Shown here piece by piece: positions 33,604 through 41,863 of a stretch of DNA of 58,561 nucleotides. Below the pieces are notes generated by a model. It was given only the letters and a program-made list of their open reading frames with translations. It ran no database searches and had not been told where the DNA came from. Each line of letters begins with the position of its first letter. The stretch's first letter is position 1. The DNA lies in NCBI GenBank assembly GCA_002473165.1, contig DKSD01000016.1, positions 1 to 58,561 on the forward strand. The letters are read 5' to 3'. Both the position numbers and the translations under genes were made by a program. Source of the DNA: Succinatimonas sp. UBA7265 (GTDB lineage: Bacteria; Pseudomonadota; Gammaproteobacteria; Enterobacterales; Succinivibrionaceae).

Positions 33604-34617
33604 ATGAAAGATTCAGAAAAATTTGCCGAAAAGGGGCGCGGGGAATACCGCCACCCTCAAAGCCGCCTGCCCCGGCGCAAGGTTAACGGGGTGTTCCTGC
33701 TGGATAAACCCACCGGAGTGTCATCAGCCGGGGTTCTGACCCGCGTGCGCGGGATCTTTCGGGCGCAAAAGGCCGGACACGCCGGGGCGCTCGATCCGCT
33801 GGCCTCCGGGCTTTTGCCCGTGCTCTTAGGCGAGAGCGCCAAATTCTCCTCGTTCTTCCTTGAAGGCCGCAAAAAATATCTGGCAGAGGGCACGCTCGGT
33901 GTCACAACGAGCACCTGCGATGCCGAAGGCGAGGTGATCTCGCGCCGCCCTGCCGACGGCTGCATTGAACGCCTTGACGAGGTTTTGGAACGCTTTCGCG
34001 GGAAGATCACCCAGATCCCGCCGGTGTATTCGGCGGTCAAGGTGGGAGGACGGCCGCTTTACAAGTACGCCCGCTCTGGCCGCGGAGATGAGGTTGAGAT
34101 CCCCTCGCGAGAGGTTGAGATCTACTCGCTTGAGGCAATTGAGCGCAGCAGCAGCAGCTTTAAGATCGCCGTTTACTGCTCAAAAGGCACCTATATCCGC
34201 ACGCTGGTCTCTGACATAGGCGAGGCTTTAGGCTGCGGAGCCTACGTCACCATGTTAAGGCGCACGGCGGTCGAGGGGCTGCCCGAGGGGCGGATGATGA
34301 GCATAGATGAACTGCAAAAACTCTGCGATGAGAGCGTCGGGGAGAGCGGGGATTTCTCAAAGCTCGATGCGCTGCTGCTCTCAACAGGTGATCTCATGTC
34401 CGCCCTGCCTAAGATCAGCTTAACGGATGAGAAAACGGATTTCATCATGCACGGCATGCGCTTAAAGGGGCTTTCCGACTGCACATTTACCGGCTGCTCT
34501 TTGGATACCGAAAACACCCCGATCGCCATCTGGGGGCGCGGCTGTTTCCTGGGCGTCGGGCGCATCGAGCGCGGCGTGCTTATGCCCGGGCGGATGATGT
34601 CGGAGCCCTTCATCTAA
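33604..34617 (+). CDS. truB: tRNA pseudouridine-55 synthase TruB
   Basis: Makes pseudouridine 55 in the T-arm of tRNAs. It has 337 residues (E. coli 314). The catalytic Asp lies in HAGALDPLASGLLPV; VFLLDKPTGVSSAG and SKGTYIRTLVSDIGEALGCGAYVTMLRRTAVEG are family signatures. It stands alone, not in the usual infB-rbfA-truB-rpsO group. The ATG has no ribosome binding site and an extended -10 box lies just before it, so translation may be of a leaderless or near-leaderless mRNA. It is divergent from ffs. Confidence 0.95.
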   Translation: MKDSEKFAEKGRGEYRHPQSRLPRRKVNGVFLLDKPTGVSSAGVLTRVRGIFRAQKAGHAGALDPLASGLLPVLLGESAKFSSFFLEGRKKYLAEGTLGVTTSTCDAEGEVISRRPADGCIERLDEVLERFRGKITQIPPVYSAVKVGGRPLYKYARSGRGDEVEIPSREVEIYSLEAIERSSSSFKIAVYCSKGTYIRTLVSDIGEALGCGAYVTMLRRTAVEGLPEGRMMSIDELQKLCDESVGESGDFSKLDALLLSTGDLMSALPKISLTDEKTDFIMHGMRLKGLSDCTFTGCSLDTENTPIAIWGRGCFLGVGRIERGVLMPGRMMSEPFI

Positions 34618-34688
34618 GACCTGGGGTGCCGGGGCGCACCTTATGAGGCAAAAAACGCCGCTTGTCGTGTCTTAGGGGCGATGGCTTT

Positions 34689-35408
34689 TTAAATACCGGC
34701 GTGCCCAGGCCGCCGCGCCTGAAGCGGCTTAAGCTGACGCCCTTGCGCATCAAAGTTGCGCTCATCGAGGTATTGCTCGAAGGCCTTTTTGATCTCGGGC
34801 CAGTCATTGTCGGTTACGGAAAACCATTTTGTGCCGCGGCTCCTGCCTTTGTATACCGCGGCGTTGCGAAACAGCCCTTCAAAGCTGAAACCCAGGCGCT
34901 GCGCGGCGCTGGCCGAAGGCGCGTTTAAAGCGTCGCACTTCCACTCATAGCGGCGGTATTTGAGAGTGTCGAACACATAGCGCATCGCCAGATACTGTGC
35001 TTCCGTGGCTTCAGTGCGGTGTTTTAAAAGATCCGAGTAAATTACCCAGCCCATTTCGATACTGCGGTTTTCCCTTTGGATCCGCATCAGCGAGAAAGTG
35101 CCGAGGACTTCGTCCGTTCCGCGCCTGGCGATGACGATGTGGCAAGGATCTTTTGAAGCGGCAAAGTCCGAGACTAAATCTTCGCATTCATTGAGTGAGG
35201 CAAACGGTCCGACGGAAAGGTAAGTCCAGTCCGGCTCTTTCATCGCCAAATAGCATTTGGCGACGGCCTTCTGAAGCCGGCTTGAGCAAAGCGGCTCAAG
35301 ATAACATCTTTTGCCTTCAAGTTTTTTAAACTTCGGAAAATCGCCAGGAGTGTAACCGGGCAGTGCTCTGCCGATGGTCTGCCCAAATTGGTTTACGCGC
35401 TCGTTCAT
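34689..35408 (-). CDS. GNAT-family N-acetyltransferase (RimJ/RimL-like)
   Basis: A 239-residue acetyltransferase. The GNAT core is seen in RIQRENRSIEMGWVIYSDLLKHRTEATEAQ and the C-terminal NAPSASAAQRLGFSFEGLFRNAAVYKGRSRGTKWFSV, typical of proteins related to the ribosomal-protein acetyltransferases RimJ/RimL. Substrate is not evident; peptide or small-amine acetylation is likely. The closest family members keep a similar N-terminal LPGYTPGDFP motif. It is a single gene, divergent from hsp20. Confidence 0.78.
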   Translation of the reverse strand: MNERVNQFGQTIGRALPGYTPGDFPKFKKLEGKRCYLEPLCSSRLQKAVAKCYLAMKEPDWTYLSVGPFASLNECEDLVSDFAASKDPCHIVIARRGTDEVLGTFSLMRIQRENRSIEMGWVIYSDLLKHRTEATEAQYLAMRYVFDTLKYRRYEWKCDALNAPSASAAQRLGFSFEGLFRNAAVYKGRSRGTKWFSVTDNDWPEIKKAFEQYLDERNFDAQGRQLKPLQARRPGHAGI

Positions 35409-35504
35409 CTAAAAAATCCTTGTTATTAAATAAAAAACTTTCTGGGATGCGCTGTAGCAGAACCGCGCGCTGTTCCAAACAGCCCGGAAAATTTGGCGCC
35501 GGCA

Positions 35505-35530
35505 CTTTAAAAAAGCATTTTATGCCCTCA
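35505..35530 (+). promoter_or_regulatory. Possible sigma-32 promoter of hsp20
   Basis: CTTTAAA and CCCTCA, 13 bp apart, are a weak match to the heat-shock consensus and use the same spacing as the strong htpG promoter. Further downstream a GC-rich hairpin (CGGCGCC/GGCGCCG, 35560-35576) sits immediately before the ribosome binding site. Confidence 0.35.
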
Positions 35531-35589
35531 GTTATGTAACAGGCAAAGCAAAAAATCATCGGCGCCGCCGGCGCCGTCAGGAGTATTAA

Positions 35590-36003
35590 ATGTCGACTTT
35601 TTCTGGTTCAGACCGGGGCTCTGGCCCCACGATTTTTGACATCTTCAACCGCCCGCTTGCTGATTTCGTAAACGGCCGGCATGCCGAGAGCTTTCGTATT
35701 GACGTGAAGCTTTCAGGCGGCAGCTACATCCTCAAAGCTGATCTGCCCGGCGCCAAAAAAGGCGATATCAAACTGGGCTATGCAGACGGCGTCCTGACCA
35801 TCAGCGCCGAGCACCACCGCGATGAAGGGGATGACGGGCAGGGCTATATCGTGCGCGAGCGCGAGGGCGGCGTCTATGAGCGTTCTGTAAGCTTCCCCGA
35901 TGTCGATCCCGAGAAGATCAGCGCTTCGTTCACCGACGGCACGCTCACGGTGGTCCTTGAACGGGCCGAGGAGCCTGCAGGGCGCGAGATCCGCATAGAT
36001 TAA
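35590..36003 (+). CDS. Small heat-shock protein, Hsp20/alpha-crystallin family
   Basis: A 137-residue holdase chaperone that binds unfolding proteins without ATP and forms oligomers. The alpha-crystallin domain covers about residues 35-130: FRIDVKLSGGSYILKADLPGAKK, then DGVLTISAEH, REREGGVYERSVSFPDVD and the hallmark DGTLTVVLER. A short N-terminal arm (STFSGSDRGSGPTIFDIF) precedes it; the C-terminal REIRID fits the I-x-I anchor. ATG has AGGAG six bases before. A strong terminator follows. Confidence 0.93.
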   Translation: MSTFSGSDRGSGPTIFDIFNRPLADFVNGRHAESFRIDVKLSGGSYILKADLPGAKKGDIKLGYADGVLTISAEHHRDEGDDGQGYIVREREGGVYERSVSFPDVDPEKISASFTDGTLTVVLERAEEPAGREIRID

Positions 36004-36033
36004 GCCTGATTTCCTTATCTTACCTGTGAGAAC

Positions 36034-36066
36034 AAAGCCCCGCGGCTTATACCGCGGGGCTTTTTT
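36034..36066 (+). terminator. Rho-independent terminator after hsp20
   Basis: AAAGCCCCGCGG and CCGCGGGGCTTT form a perfect 12-bp stem with a 6-base loop and trailing T. Confidence 0.92.
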
Positions 36067-36084
36067 CAGCGTTCAGCGGTGGCC

Positions 36085-37509
36085 TCAAAGACCGAGAAAG
36101 GCCAGGTAGCCTTTGCAGGTCTCGTAAACGTCGGCTTTGCTCACGGCTTCCCACGGGGCGTGCATCGAGAGCACGGCGACGCCGCTGTCTATGACCTCCA
36201 TGCCGTACAGCGACATGATGTAGGCTATGGTGCCGCCGCCGCCCAGATCGACTTTGCCCAGTTCGGCGAACTGATAGCTCACGCCTTTTTTGTCGAGGAT
36301 CGCTCGCAGCTTCGCCACGTACTCGGCGTTGGCGTCGTTGGAGCCTGATTTGCCGCGGGCGCCGGTGAACTTGTTAAACACCATGCCGCGCCCGAGGTAA
36401 GCGACGTTCTTTTTGTCAAAAGCCTGGGCGTAGAGCGGATCATAGGCCGAGGACACATCCGAGGAGAGCATGACCGAATTCTCAAGGCAGCGGCGCGTTC
36501 CCAGCTCCGAGTACTGCCCGAGGCAGTTTAAGAGCTCGCACAGCGTGTTTTCAAAGAAGCGCGAGCGCATGCCGGTGGCGCCGACGGAGCCGATCTCTTC
36601 TTTGTCAACGAGCAGACAGCAGGCCGTGCGCTGCATTTTGCCGGTCTTTAACATGGCCTGAAGCGAGGTGTAGGCGCACACGCGGTCATCGTGGCCGTAG
36701 GCTAAGATCATGCTGCGGTCAAAGCCGAGATCGCGGGCGCGCCCGGCGGGCACCAGGCAGAGCTCGGCGGAGAGAAAGTCGTCCTCGCTTACCCCGTATT
36801 TGTCATAAAGCAGCTTTAACACCCCGGCCTTGACGGCGTCCTTGTCCTTGCCTTTTAGCGGCTGGTTGCCGACAAGGATGTCTAGGTTTTCGCCTTCTAT
36901 GACCGTCGCGGCGCTCTTTTTGAGCTGCTCCTGCGAGAGGTGGATGAGCAGATCGGTGACGCAGAACACCGGATCGCCCGGATCTTCGCCCAGGCGCACT
37001 GTGACTGTCGTGCCGTCTTTTTTGGCAATCACGCCGTGCAGCGCCAAAGGCAGGGTGACCCACTGGTATTTCTTGATGCCGCCGTAATAATGGGTGTCCA
37101 AAAACGCCATCCCGCTGTCTTCATACAGCGGGTTCTGCTTGACATCCAGCCGGCAGCTGTCGATGTGCGCGCCTAAAATTGTCAGTCCCTGCTCAAGCGG
37201 ATCAGATCCCAGATTAAACAGGACCAGCGCTTTGTGCATGTTCACGGCGTACACCTTGTCGCCGGGTTTGAGTTTCTTTTTTTGGGAGACGATCTTTGCC
37301 AGATCGCGGTAGCCGGCCTTTTCCGTCTGCCTTACCGCTTCCGTGACGCTCTCGCGCTCCGTCTTGCATTCTGAGAGGAAGTCCTCGTAGCCAGAGCACA
37401 GCGCTTCAAGCTCTTGGAGCTCTTTTTTGCCGTATTTAAGCCAGGCCCCCGGCTTTTTTGTCTCGTCCTGCGCTTTTGAAACCGTGCTTTTCTTTTTGGC
37501 CTGTGCCAT
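36085..37509 (-). CDS. M18-family zinc aminopeptidase
   Basis: A 474-residue cytoplasmic aminopeptidase of family M18 (aminopeptidase I/ApeA type), which forms large tetrahedral assemblies and trims N-terminal residues from peptides. The dinuclear zinc ligands are visible: GAHIDSCRLD, VDKEEIGSVGATG, LSSDVSSAYDP and the final His in SMHAPWE. The Lys-rich first 20 residues are a short extension. The gene follows ribA on the same strand behind a terminator. Confidence 0.9.
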   Translation of the reverse strand: MAQAKKKSTVSKAQDETKKPGAWLKYGKKELQELEALCSGYEDFLSECKTERESVTEAVRQTEKAGYRDLAKIVSQKKKLKPGDKVYAVNMHKALVLFNLGSDPLEQGLTILGAHIDSCRLDVKQNPLYEDSGMAFLDTHYYGGIKKYQWVTLPLALHGVIAKKDGTTVTVRLGEDPGDPVFCVTDLLIHLSQEQLKKSAATVIEGENLDILVGNQPLKGKDKDAVKAGVLKLLYDKYGVSEDDFLSAELCLVPAGRARDLGFDRSMILAYGHDDRVCAYTSLQAMLKTGKMQRTACCLLVDKEEIGSVGATGMRSRFFENTLCELLNCLGQYSELGTRRCLENSVMLSSDVSSAYDPLYAQAFDKKNVAYLGRGMVFNKFTGARGKSGSNDANAEYVAKLRAILDKKGVSYQFAELGKVDLGGGGTIAYIMSLYGMEVIDSGVAVLSMHAPWEAVSKADVYETCKGYLAFLGL

Positions 37510-37620
37510 GGCTCCCCCTAAATGAAATGGTTAAACACAGCAGGCTCTTTTGCCCGCCTGACGTGATGATATTACAAGCAGCCCTCAGGCGGCGCAAAAC
37601 GGCGCCGGTCAAGGCAAAAC

Positions 37621-37646
37621 AAAAAAAAGCCGCGGTTTTCCGCGGC
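37621..37646 (-). terminator. Rho-independent terminator after ribA
   Basis: On the minus strand GCCGCGG and CCGCGGC pair around AAAA and are followed by eight T. Confidence 0.92.
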
Positions 37647-37665
37647 GTCTTTACCTTCTTGTGCC

Positions 37666-38295
37666 TCAGTCCTGGTGGTGCAGCAGGTGCCCCATGCGCT
37701 CGGCTTTGGTTTCGAGGTAGCCTTCGTTGAATTTATTGCGGCCGTACTCAAGCTGGCGGCGCTCGGTCACAACGATGCCGTGTTTTGAGATCGAGTCGAT
37801 CTTCGCAGGGTTGTTCGTCATGAGGATCACGTGGTCAAAGCCCATGGCGCGCATCATGTGGCCGCACACTCCGTAGTGGCGCTCGTCGGCGCCAAAGCCC
37901 AGGCGCAGGTTCGCATCCACGGTGTCCAGGCCCTCGTCCTGGAGAACATAGGCGCGGATCTTGTTGAACAATCCGATGCCGCGGCCTTCCTGGCGCATGT
38001 AGAGCAGGGCGCCGCGGCCTTCCTTGGCTATGGCCTCAAGCGCGGCGGCAAGCTGGAAGCCGCAGTCGCAGCGCAGCGAGCCCAGTACGTCGCCCGTGAG
38101 GCACTCTGAGTGGATGCGGCAGAGCACCGGGCGGCCGTCTTGGAGATCTCCTGTGAAGATCATCGCGTGATCGAGCCGGTCGTTTTCCCGGAAGATCGTG
38201 ATCTTAAACTGGCCGTAGCGGGTCGGAAGATTGGCGATCGGACCCTGAACCAGTTTTAAAGCTGAAGGCGAGGTGCTGTTTTGAGGCTGATCCAA
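37666..38295 (-). CDS. ribA: GTP cyclohydrolase II
   Basis: First step of riboflavin synthesis: opens GTP to a diaminopyrimidine with loss of formate and pyrophosphate. The 209 residues make it a stand-alone RibA, not a RibBA fusion. Zinc ligands are Cys65, Cys76 and Cys78 (SECLTGDVLGSLRCDCGFQL), and RQEGRGIGL plus the catalytic GVCGHMMRAMGF and TNNPAKIDS regions are intact. No FMN riboswitch was found upstream. It is divergent from the periplasmic binding protein gene. Confidence 0.96.
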   Translation of the reverse strand: MDQPQNSTSPSALKLVQGPIANLPTRYGQFKITIFRENDRLDHAMIFTGDLQDGRPVLCRIHSECLTGDVLGSLRCDCGFQLAAALEAIAKEGRGALLYMRQEGRGIGLFNKIRAYVLQDEGLDTVDANLRLGFGADERHYGVCGHMMRAMGFDHVILMTNNPAKIDSISKHGIVVTERRQLEYGRNKFNEGYLETKAERMGHLLHHQD

Positions 38296-38502
38296 TTTAA
38301 ATATCCCAGGCTGCGTCTGATTTTTTTGCAGCGCGAAGCTCAGCGCATTCAGGTATCAGACGTTTTCAAAGCTTGAATTATAAATTCATAATCGCGCATC
38401 ATCAAATCGGCGCCGGATCTGCGGGCGCGATTTTGTTTTCCCGATCGTGAAAGTTGAGCTGCGGCGCTGAATTGCCCTCTGCGTGCAGATAAAATAAACT
38501 TT

Positions 38503-39318
38503 ATGGGAATAAAAGGACTCATCGGAGCTTTGGTGCTGGCTGCGGCCGTATGGCGGCCCGGCTTTGCCGCTGTGCCTGAAAGGCTGCCCGATGTGCCTGA
38601 AACCGCGGGGCATGAGTACAAGGTAGGCCTGCCGGACCGGCATGTGCCTTTTTCCTATTATGCGGCAACCTACCGCCGCCACGACGGCTTTGCCGTGAGG
38701 ACCGCCGGGCTTTTGTGCAAAGAGCTTAAAGCCAAATGCAGCTTTGAGTTCATGAGCTACCAGTCCATGACCTCGCGTCTGAGCTCAGGCGAGCTCGATT
38801 TCGCGCTCGGTGCTTTCAGCCCGGATGATTATCTGAGAAAAGGCGGCTACACTTATTCAACCCAGGTCATGAGCGCGCGCCCGGTCATGGTTTCATCAAA
38901 CGCCGGCATCGTGTTTTATTCGTCGCGCGACATGCAGGTTTTAAATATCGGGGCGCGTTTTGGCAGCCCTGAGGAACTGGCGCTCATGCACGGCCGCGAT
39001 CGCGGCCAGGTGGCTTTCCTGACTTCTTACGGCGCTTACGATGATCTGGCCAGGGCCGTTGAAAAAGGCAAGGTCGACTGCATCTATGTCGACAGCCTGT
39101 CAGCCTACGGGCTGATGATGAAAGCCAAGGTGCCGCTGTATATGGCCGACGATCTGATCTCGCCTGCGCCGCGGCGCATCAGCTACCGCGTGGCGGTAAA
39201 AAAAGGCGACAGGGATCTGCTCTCAGGCATTAACCAAGGCCTGAGGAAACTGCGCCAGAACAAAGAACTGTACCGCCTGGCAGTGGATTTCTTCCCCTAT
39301 CAGGATACGGAGCTGTAA
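38503..39318 (+). CDS. Periplasmic solute-binding-type protein (SBP family 3-like)
   Basis: A 271-residue exported protein: signal peptide MGIKGLIGALVLAAAVWRPGFA, then a two-lobed binding fold (VGLPDRHVPFSYY...DGFAVRTAGLLCKELKAKCSFEFM, SGELDFALGAFSPDD, LARAVEKGKVDCIYVDS). This is the amino-acid-binding SBP fold, but no ABC transporter is nearby. The next gene, 14 bp on, is a membrane diguanylate cyclase with a periplasmic domain, so the protein may act as its ligand sensor. ATG lacks a clear ribosome binding site; TAAAAT seven bases before could make a short leader. Confidence 0.75.
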   Translation: MGIKGLIGALVLAAAVWRPGFAAVPERLPDVPETAGHEYKVGLPDRHVPFSYYAATYRRHDGFAVRTAGLLCKELKAKCSFEFMSYQSMTSRLSSGELDFALGAFSPDDYLRKGGYTYSTQVMSARPVMVSSNAGIVFYSSRDMQVLNIGARFGSPEELALMHGRDRGQVAFLTSYGAYDDLARAVEKGKVDCIYVDSLSAYGLMMKAKVPLYMADDLISPAPRRISYRVAVKKGDRDLLSGINQGLRKLRQNKELYRLAVDFFPYQDTEL

Positions 39319-39332
39319 CCCAGGAACGGATC

Positions 39333-40994
39333 ATGGCTGAGAAAAGCGGCAGGAAAAAAAAGGAGATCGGCGAGCTCAGGCCCGGCGATCTGGCGAGGAT
39401 CACCGGCAGGCAGAAGCGATCCTTTAAGGTTCAGACTTTCGTGATCCTGGCCTTCGCTCCGCTCCTGGTGGTGATCGTCGGCATGTTCTGCTTTTTCTAC
39501 AACGAATTCAGGGCCGTGGCCATCAGTTCCGAGCAGATCACCGAGAACGTGGTGCCGCAGATCTTCAACACCCAGAAGGTCTTCATCAACATCGATTCGC
39601 TGCGCTACCACCTGTCGAACATTCATGAGGATATCTCCCGCTCCGCGGCGCGCCAGTCTTTTGTGAGCGCGCAGAGCATCCTGACGGACATCGGTTCTGA
39701 GACCTCGAAATTCTCCTCCCCGGGAACCGGGGTGCTGATGCGCCAGCTGCAGACGTTCTGGTACAGCCGCCTTAAGCTTGAGGGGCTGCAAAACGATCTG
39801 CGCAGCATCCTTGTGAACGTCACTTATATGGGCAGCGAGGTCTTAAGGAGGACGGCGGCCCGCAACAGCACGGAAGTGCGCGACTGGATGGCGTCTATGA
39901 CCGTGGAGCAGGCGAGCATGAATGATTTCTCAGGCGACGCCGCCGCCCGCCTGCGCGCCGCCGCCGACACGGTGGTCAGGGACTGTTCCTCGCCCGGAGG
40001 GCTGAAAAACGCCTCGCCGCAGTGCAACCTTTATTACCGGGATTACATGGCGCTCAATGAAGCCATAGGCAGCTATGAGTCCGCGCTGGCCTCATTCAAC
40101 ATCCTCTATGACAACCTGCGCGAGAGCGTCAATGATCTCGTGGTCAAGAGTTCCTCCATTGAGAGCAGGTCCATCAACTCGCATCTGATATCGATCACCG
40201 AGGCCGCCCGGCATTCGGCGCCGATGGTCTTCATCTCGCTTTTGGTGCTGTTTATCCTCATGGTCGGCGCCTACTTTTTTATCTTCCGCTATGTCAGCGA
40301 TCCGCTGGCGCGCATCGCCCATATCATCAACAATTTCCGCACCAGCAAGGACAAGAACGTCTCATTCCCGACCTCAAACATCACCGAGATCCAGTCTATA
40401 AGCGGCGTGCTGCCCAAACTCTTTGAGGACATGCAGCGCTCGGAGGGCGAGGCTCGCGACACCAGCCGCAACTATATGCGCCTGCTTGACGTCTCGTTTA
40501 AAGACGAACTCACCACCGTGGCCAACCGCCGCGCCCTGGACAGCTTTATCCGGGACACCCCGGTGCCGCCTGAGGGTCTGTGCTGCTTTATGATCGACAT
40601 CGATCACTTCAAGGATTTCAATGACAAGCGCGGCCACCAGTACGGCGACTTTGTGCTCAGAACCATCGCCCAGACGCTGATGAAGAGTCTCTCCGAGCGC
40701 AAGGGCGATGTCGTGTACCGCTACGGCGGCGAGGAGTTCGTCATCGTGCTGCAGAACATCACCGACGATCAGCGCGCCGTGATCGGCGACCGCCTGTGCG
40801 CCAAGGTCAGGGATCTGGGCATTCCCAACCCGCGCAACGACACCGGCCTTCTGACCATCAGCATCGGCGCCAGTTCTGTAGTGGGCATCGAAAACGGCAA
40901 GACGGACATCGAGACGCTGATCTCCGAGGCCGATCAGGCCATGTACAAAGCCAAAAACGGCGGCCGCAACCGTATTGTGGTCAGCGAGTCGTGA
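39333..40994 (+). CDS. Membrane-bound GGDEF diguanylate cyclase
   Basis: Makes cyclic di-GMP from two GTP. The 553 residues contain a first membrane helix (about 32-54, FVILAFAPLLVVIVGMFCFFY), a helical periplasmic sensor domain of about 240 residues, a second membrane helix (about 293-315, MVFISLLVLFILMVGAYFFIF), a HAMP-like linker and a C-terminal GGDEF domain. The active motif is GGEEF (465-469), and RKGD (456-459) is an inhibitory I-site at the right distance, so product feedback is expected. It is co-transcribed with the upstream periplasmic binding protein. Confidence 0.92.
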   Translation: MAEKSGRKKKEIGELRPGDLARITGRQKRSFKVQTFVILAFAPLLVVIVGMFCFFYNEFRAVAISSEQITENVVPQIFNTQKVFINIDSLRYHLSNIHEDISRSAARQSFVSAQSILTDIGSETSKFSSPGTGVLMRQLQTFWYSRLKLEGLQNDLRSILVNVTYMGSEVLRRTAARNSTEVRDWMASMTVEQASMNDFSGDAAARLRAAADTVVRDCSSPGGLKNASPQCNLYYRDYMALNEAIGSYESALASFNILYDNLRESVNDLVVKSSSIESRSINSHLISITEAARHSAPMVFISLLVLFILMVGAYFFIFRYVSDPLARIAHIINNFRTSKDKNVSFPTSNITEIQSISGVLPKLFEDMQRSEGEARDTSRNYMRLLDVSFKDELTTVANRRALDSFIRDTPVPPEGLCCFMIDIDHFKDFNDKRGHQYGDFVLRTIAQTLMKSLSERKGDVVYRYGGEEFVIVLQNITDDQRAVIGDRLCAKVRDLGIPNPRNDTGLLTISIGASSVVGIENGKTDIETLISEADQAMYKAKNGGRNRIVVSES

Positions 40995-41012
40995 CGCCGG
41001 ATTTTCCCGCTT

Positions 41013-41047
41013 AAAGGGCGCCCTTGGAAAAATTCCGGGGCGCTTTT
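41013..41047 (+). terminator. Rho-independent terminator after the GGDEF gene
   Basis: GCGCCC...GGAA pairs with TTCC...GGGGCGC, with a small internal mismatch, followed by four T. The cmk promoter begins two bases later. Confidence 0.75.
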
Positions 41048-41048
41048 C

Positions 41049-41057
41049 TGTTATAAT
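41049..41057 (+). promoter_or_regulatory. Extended -10 promoter of cmk
   Basis: TGTTATAAT is a perfect extended -10 box about 30 bp before the cmk start. Confidence 0.6.
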
Positions 41058-41086
41058 CGCCGTTTCAGGATCTGGATAAGGATGCT

Positions 41087-41764
41087 ATGAGCAAAGCGGT
41101 TGTAATTGCAGTTGACGGCCCCGGCGGCGCCGGCAAAGGGGAGCTGACCCAAAGGCTGGCCCGGGATCTCGGATTTGCGCTGCTCGATTCAGGCGCCATA
41201 TACCGGGTGCTGGGCTACGCGGCCCGCAAAGCCGGCCTGGCCCTGTTTGACGAGGATTCGCTCGTCCAGGAGGCTCAGGTGTTAAACCTGCGCTTTGAAA
41301 CGACTGAGCGCGGAGTAAGAGTGATGCTCGGCGATGAGGATGTCACCTCGGCCATCCGTACCGAAGAGGCCGGAGTCAACGCCAGCAAGGTTGCCCAGTT
41401 CCCGGCGGTGCGCCAGGCGCTGTTGCAGCGTCAGCGCGCTTTTCGCAAAGAGCCGGGCCTCGTGGCCGACGGGCGTGACATGGGAACCGTGGTGTTCCCG
41501 GACGCCCCGGTAAAGATCTTTTTGGACGCCCGCGCCGAGGTGCGCGCGCAGCGCCGCGTAAAGCAGCTTGAGGCTGCCGGCAAAAAAGCCGATTACGCGA
41601 CGGTGCTCTCGGAGATCAAAGATCGCGATGAGCGCGACCGCAACCGCAAGGTCGCGCCGCTCGTCCCGGCCAAAGACGCCGTGGTGCTCGATTCATCTGA
41701 TCTTGGCATAGAAGAGGTTTATGCAAAAGCGCGCGCCCTGGTGCGCGAGAAAACCTCGTTATAG
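41087..41764 (+). CDS. cmk: Cytidylate kinase
   Basis: Phosphorylates CMP and dCMP with ATP. The 225 residues equal the E. coli length. P-loop GPGGAGKGE lies at 10-18; LLDSGAIYR, DGRDMGTVVFPDA and the LID-type RDERDRNR are family signatures. ATG is preceded by AAGGA. It heads the conserved cmk-rpsA arrangement of gammaproteobacteria, and has a clean extended -10 promoter. Confidence 0.97.
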   Translation: MSKAVVIAVDGPGGAGKGELTQRLARDLGFALLDSGAIYRVLGYAARKAGLALFDEDSLVQEAQVLNLRFETTERGVRVMLGDEDVTSAIRTEEAGVNASKVAQFPAVRQALLQRQRAFRKEPGLVADGRDMGTVVFPDAPVKIFLDARAEVRAQRRVKQLEAAGKKADYATVLSEIKDRDERDRNRKVAPLVPAKDAVVLDSSDLGIEEVYAKARALVREKTSL

Positions 41765-41785
41765 ATTTTTCCCGCAAGGGAACCC

Positions 41786-41810
41786 CGGCGGCACGGAAGC
41801 CGCCGTATTT
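41786..41810 (+). terminator. Hairpin in the cmk-rpsA spacer
   Basis: CGGCGGC and GCCGCCG form a 7-bp GC stem with a 6-base loop, followed by TATTTT. It may attenuate read-through from cmk, or be part of the rpsA leader through which S1 controls its own synthesis in E. coli. Confidence 0.5.
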
Positions 41811-41863
41811 TAAGCAACACCCTCAGAGCACTGACGCGAAAGGGAATATTGAGATTTACCTTA

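Noticed and set aside
38296..38502. FMN riboswitch upstream of ribA
   Set aside because: I looked for the conserved AGGGCAGGGTGAAATTCCC core on the minus strand and did not find it.
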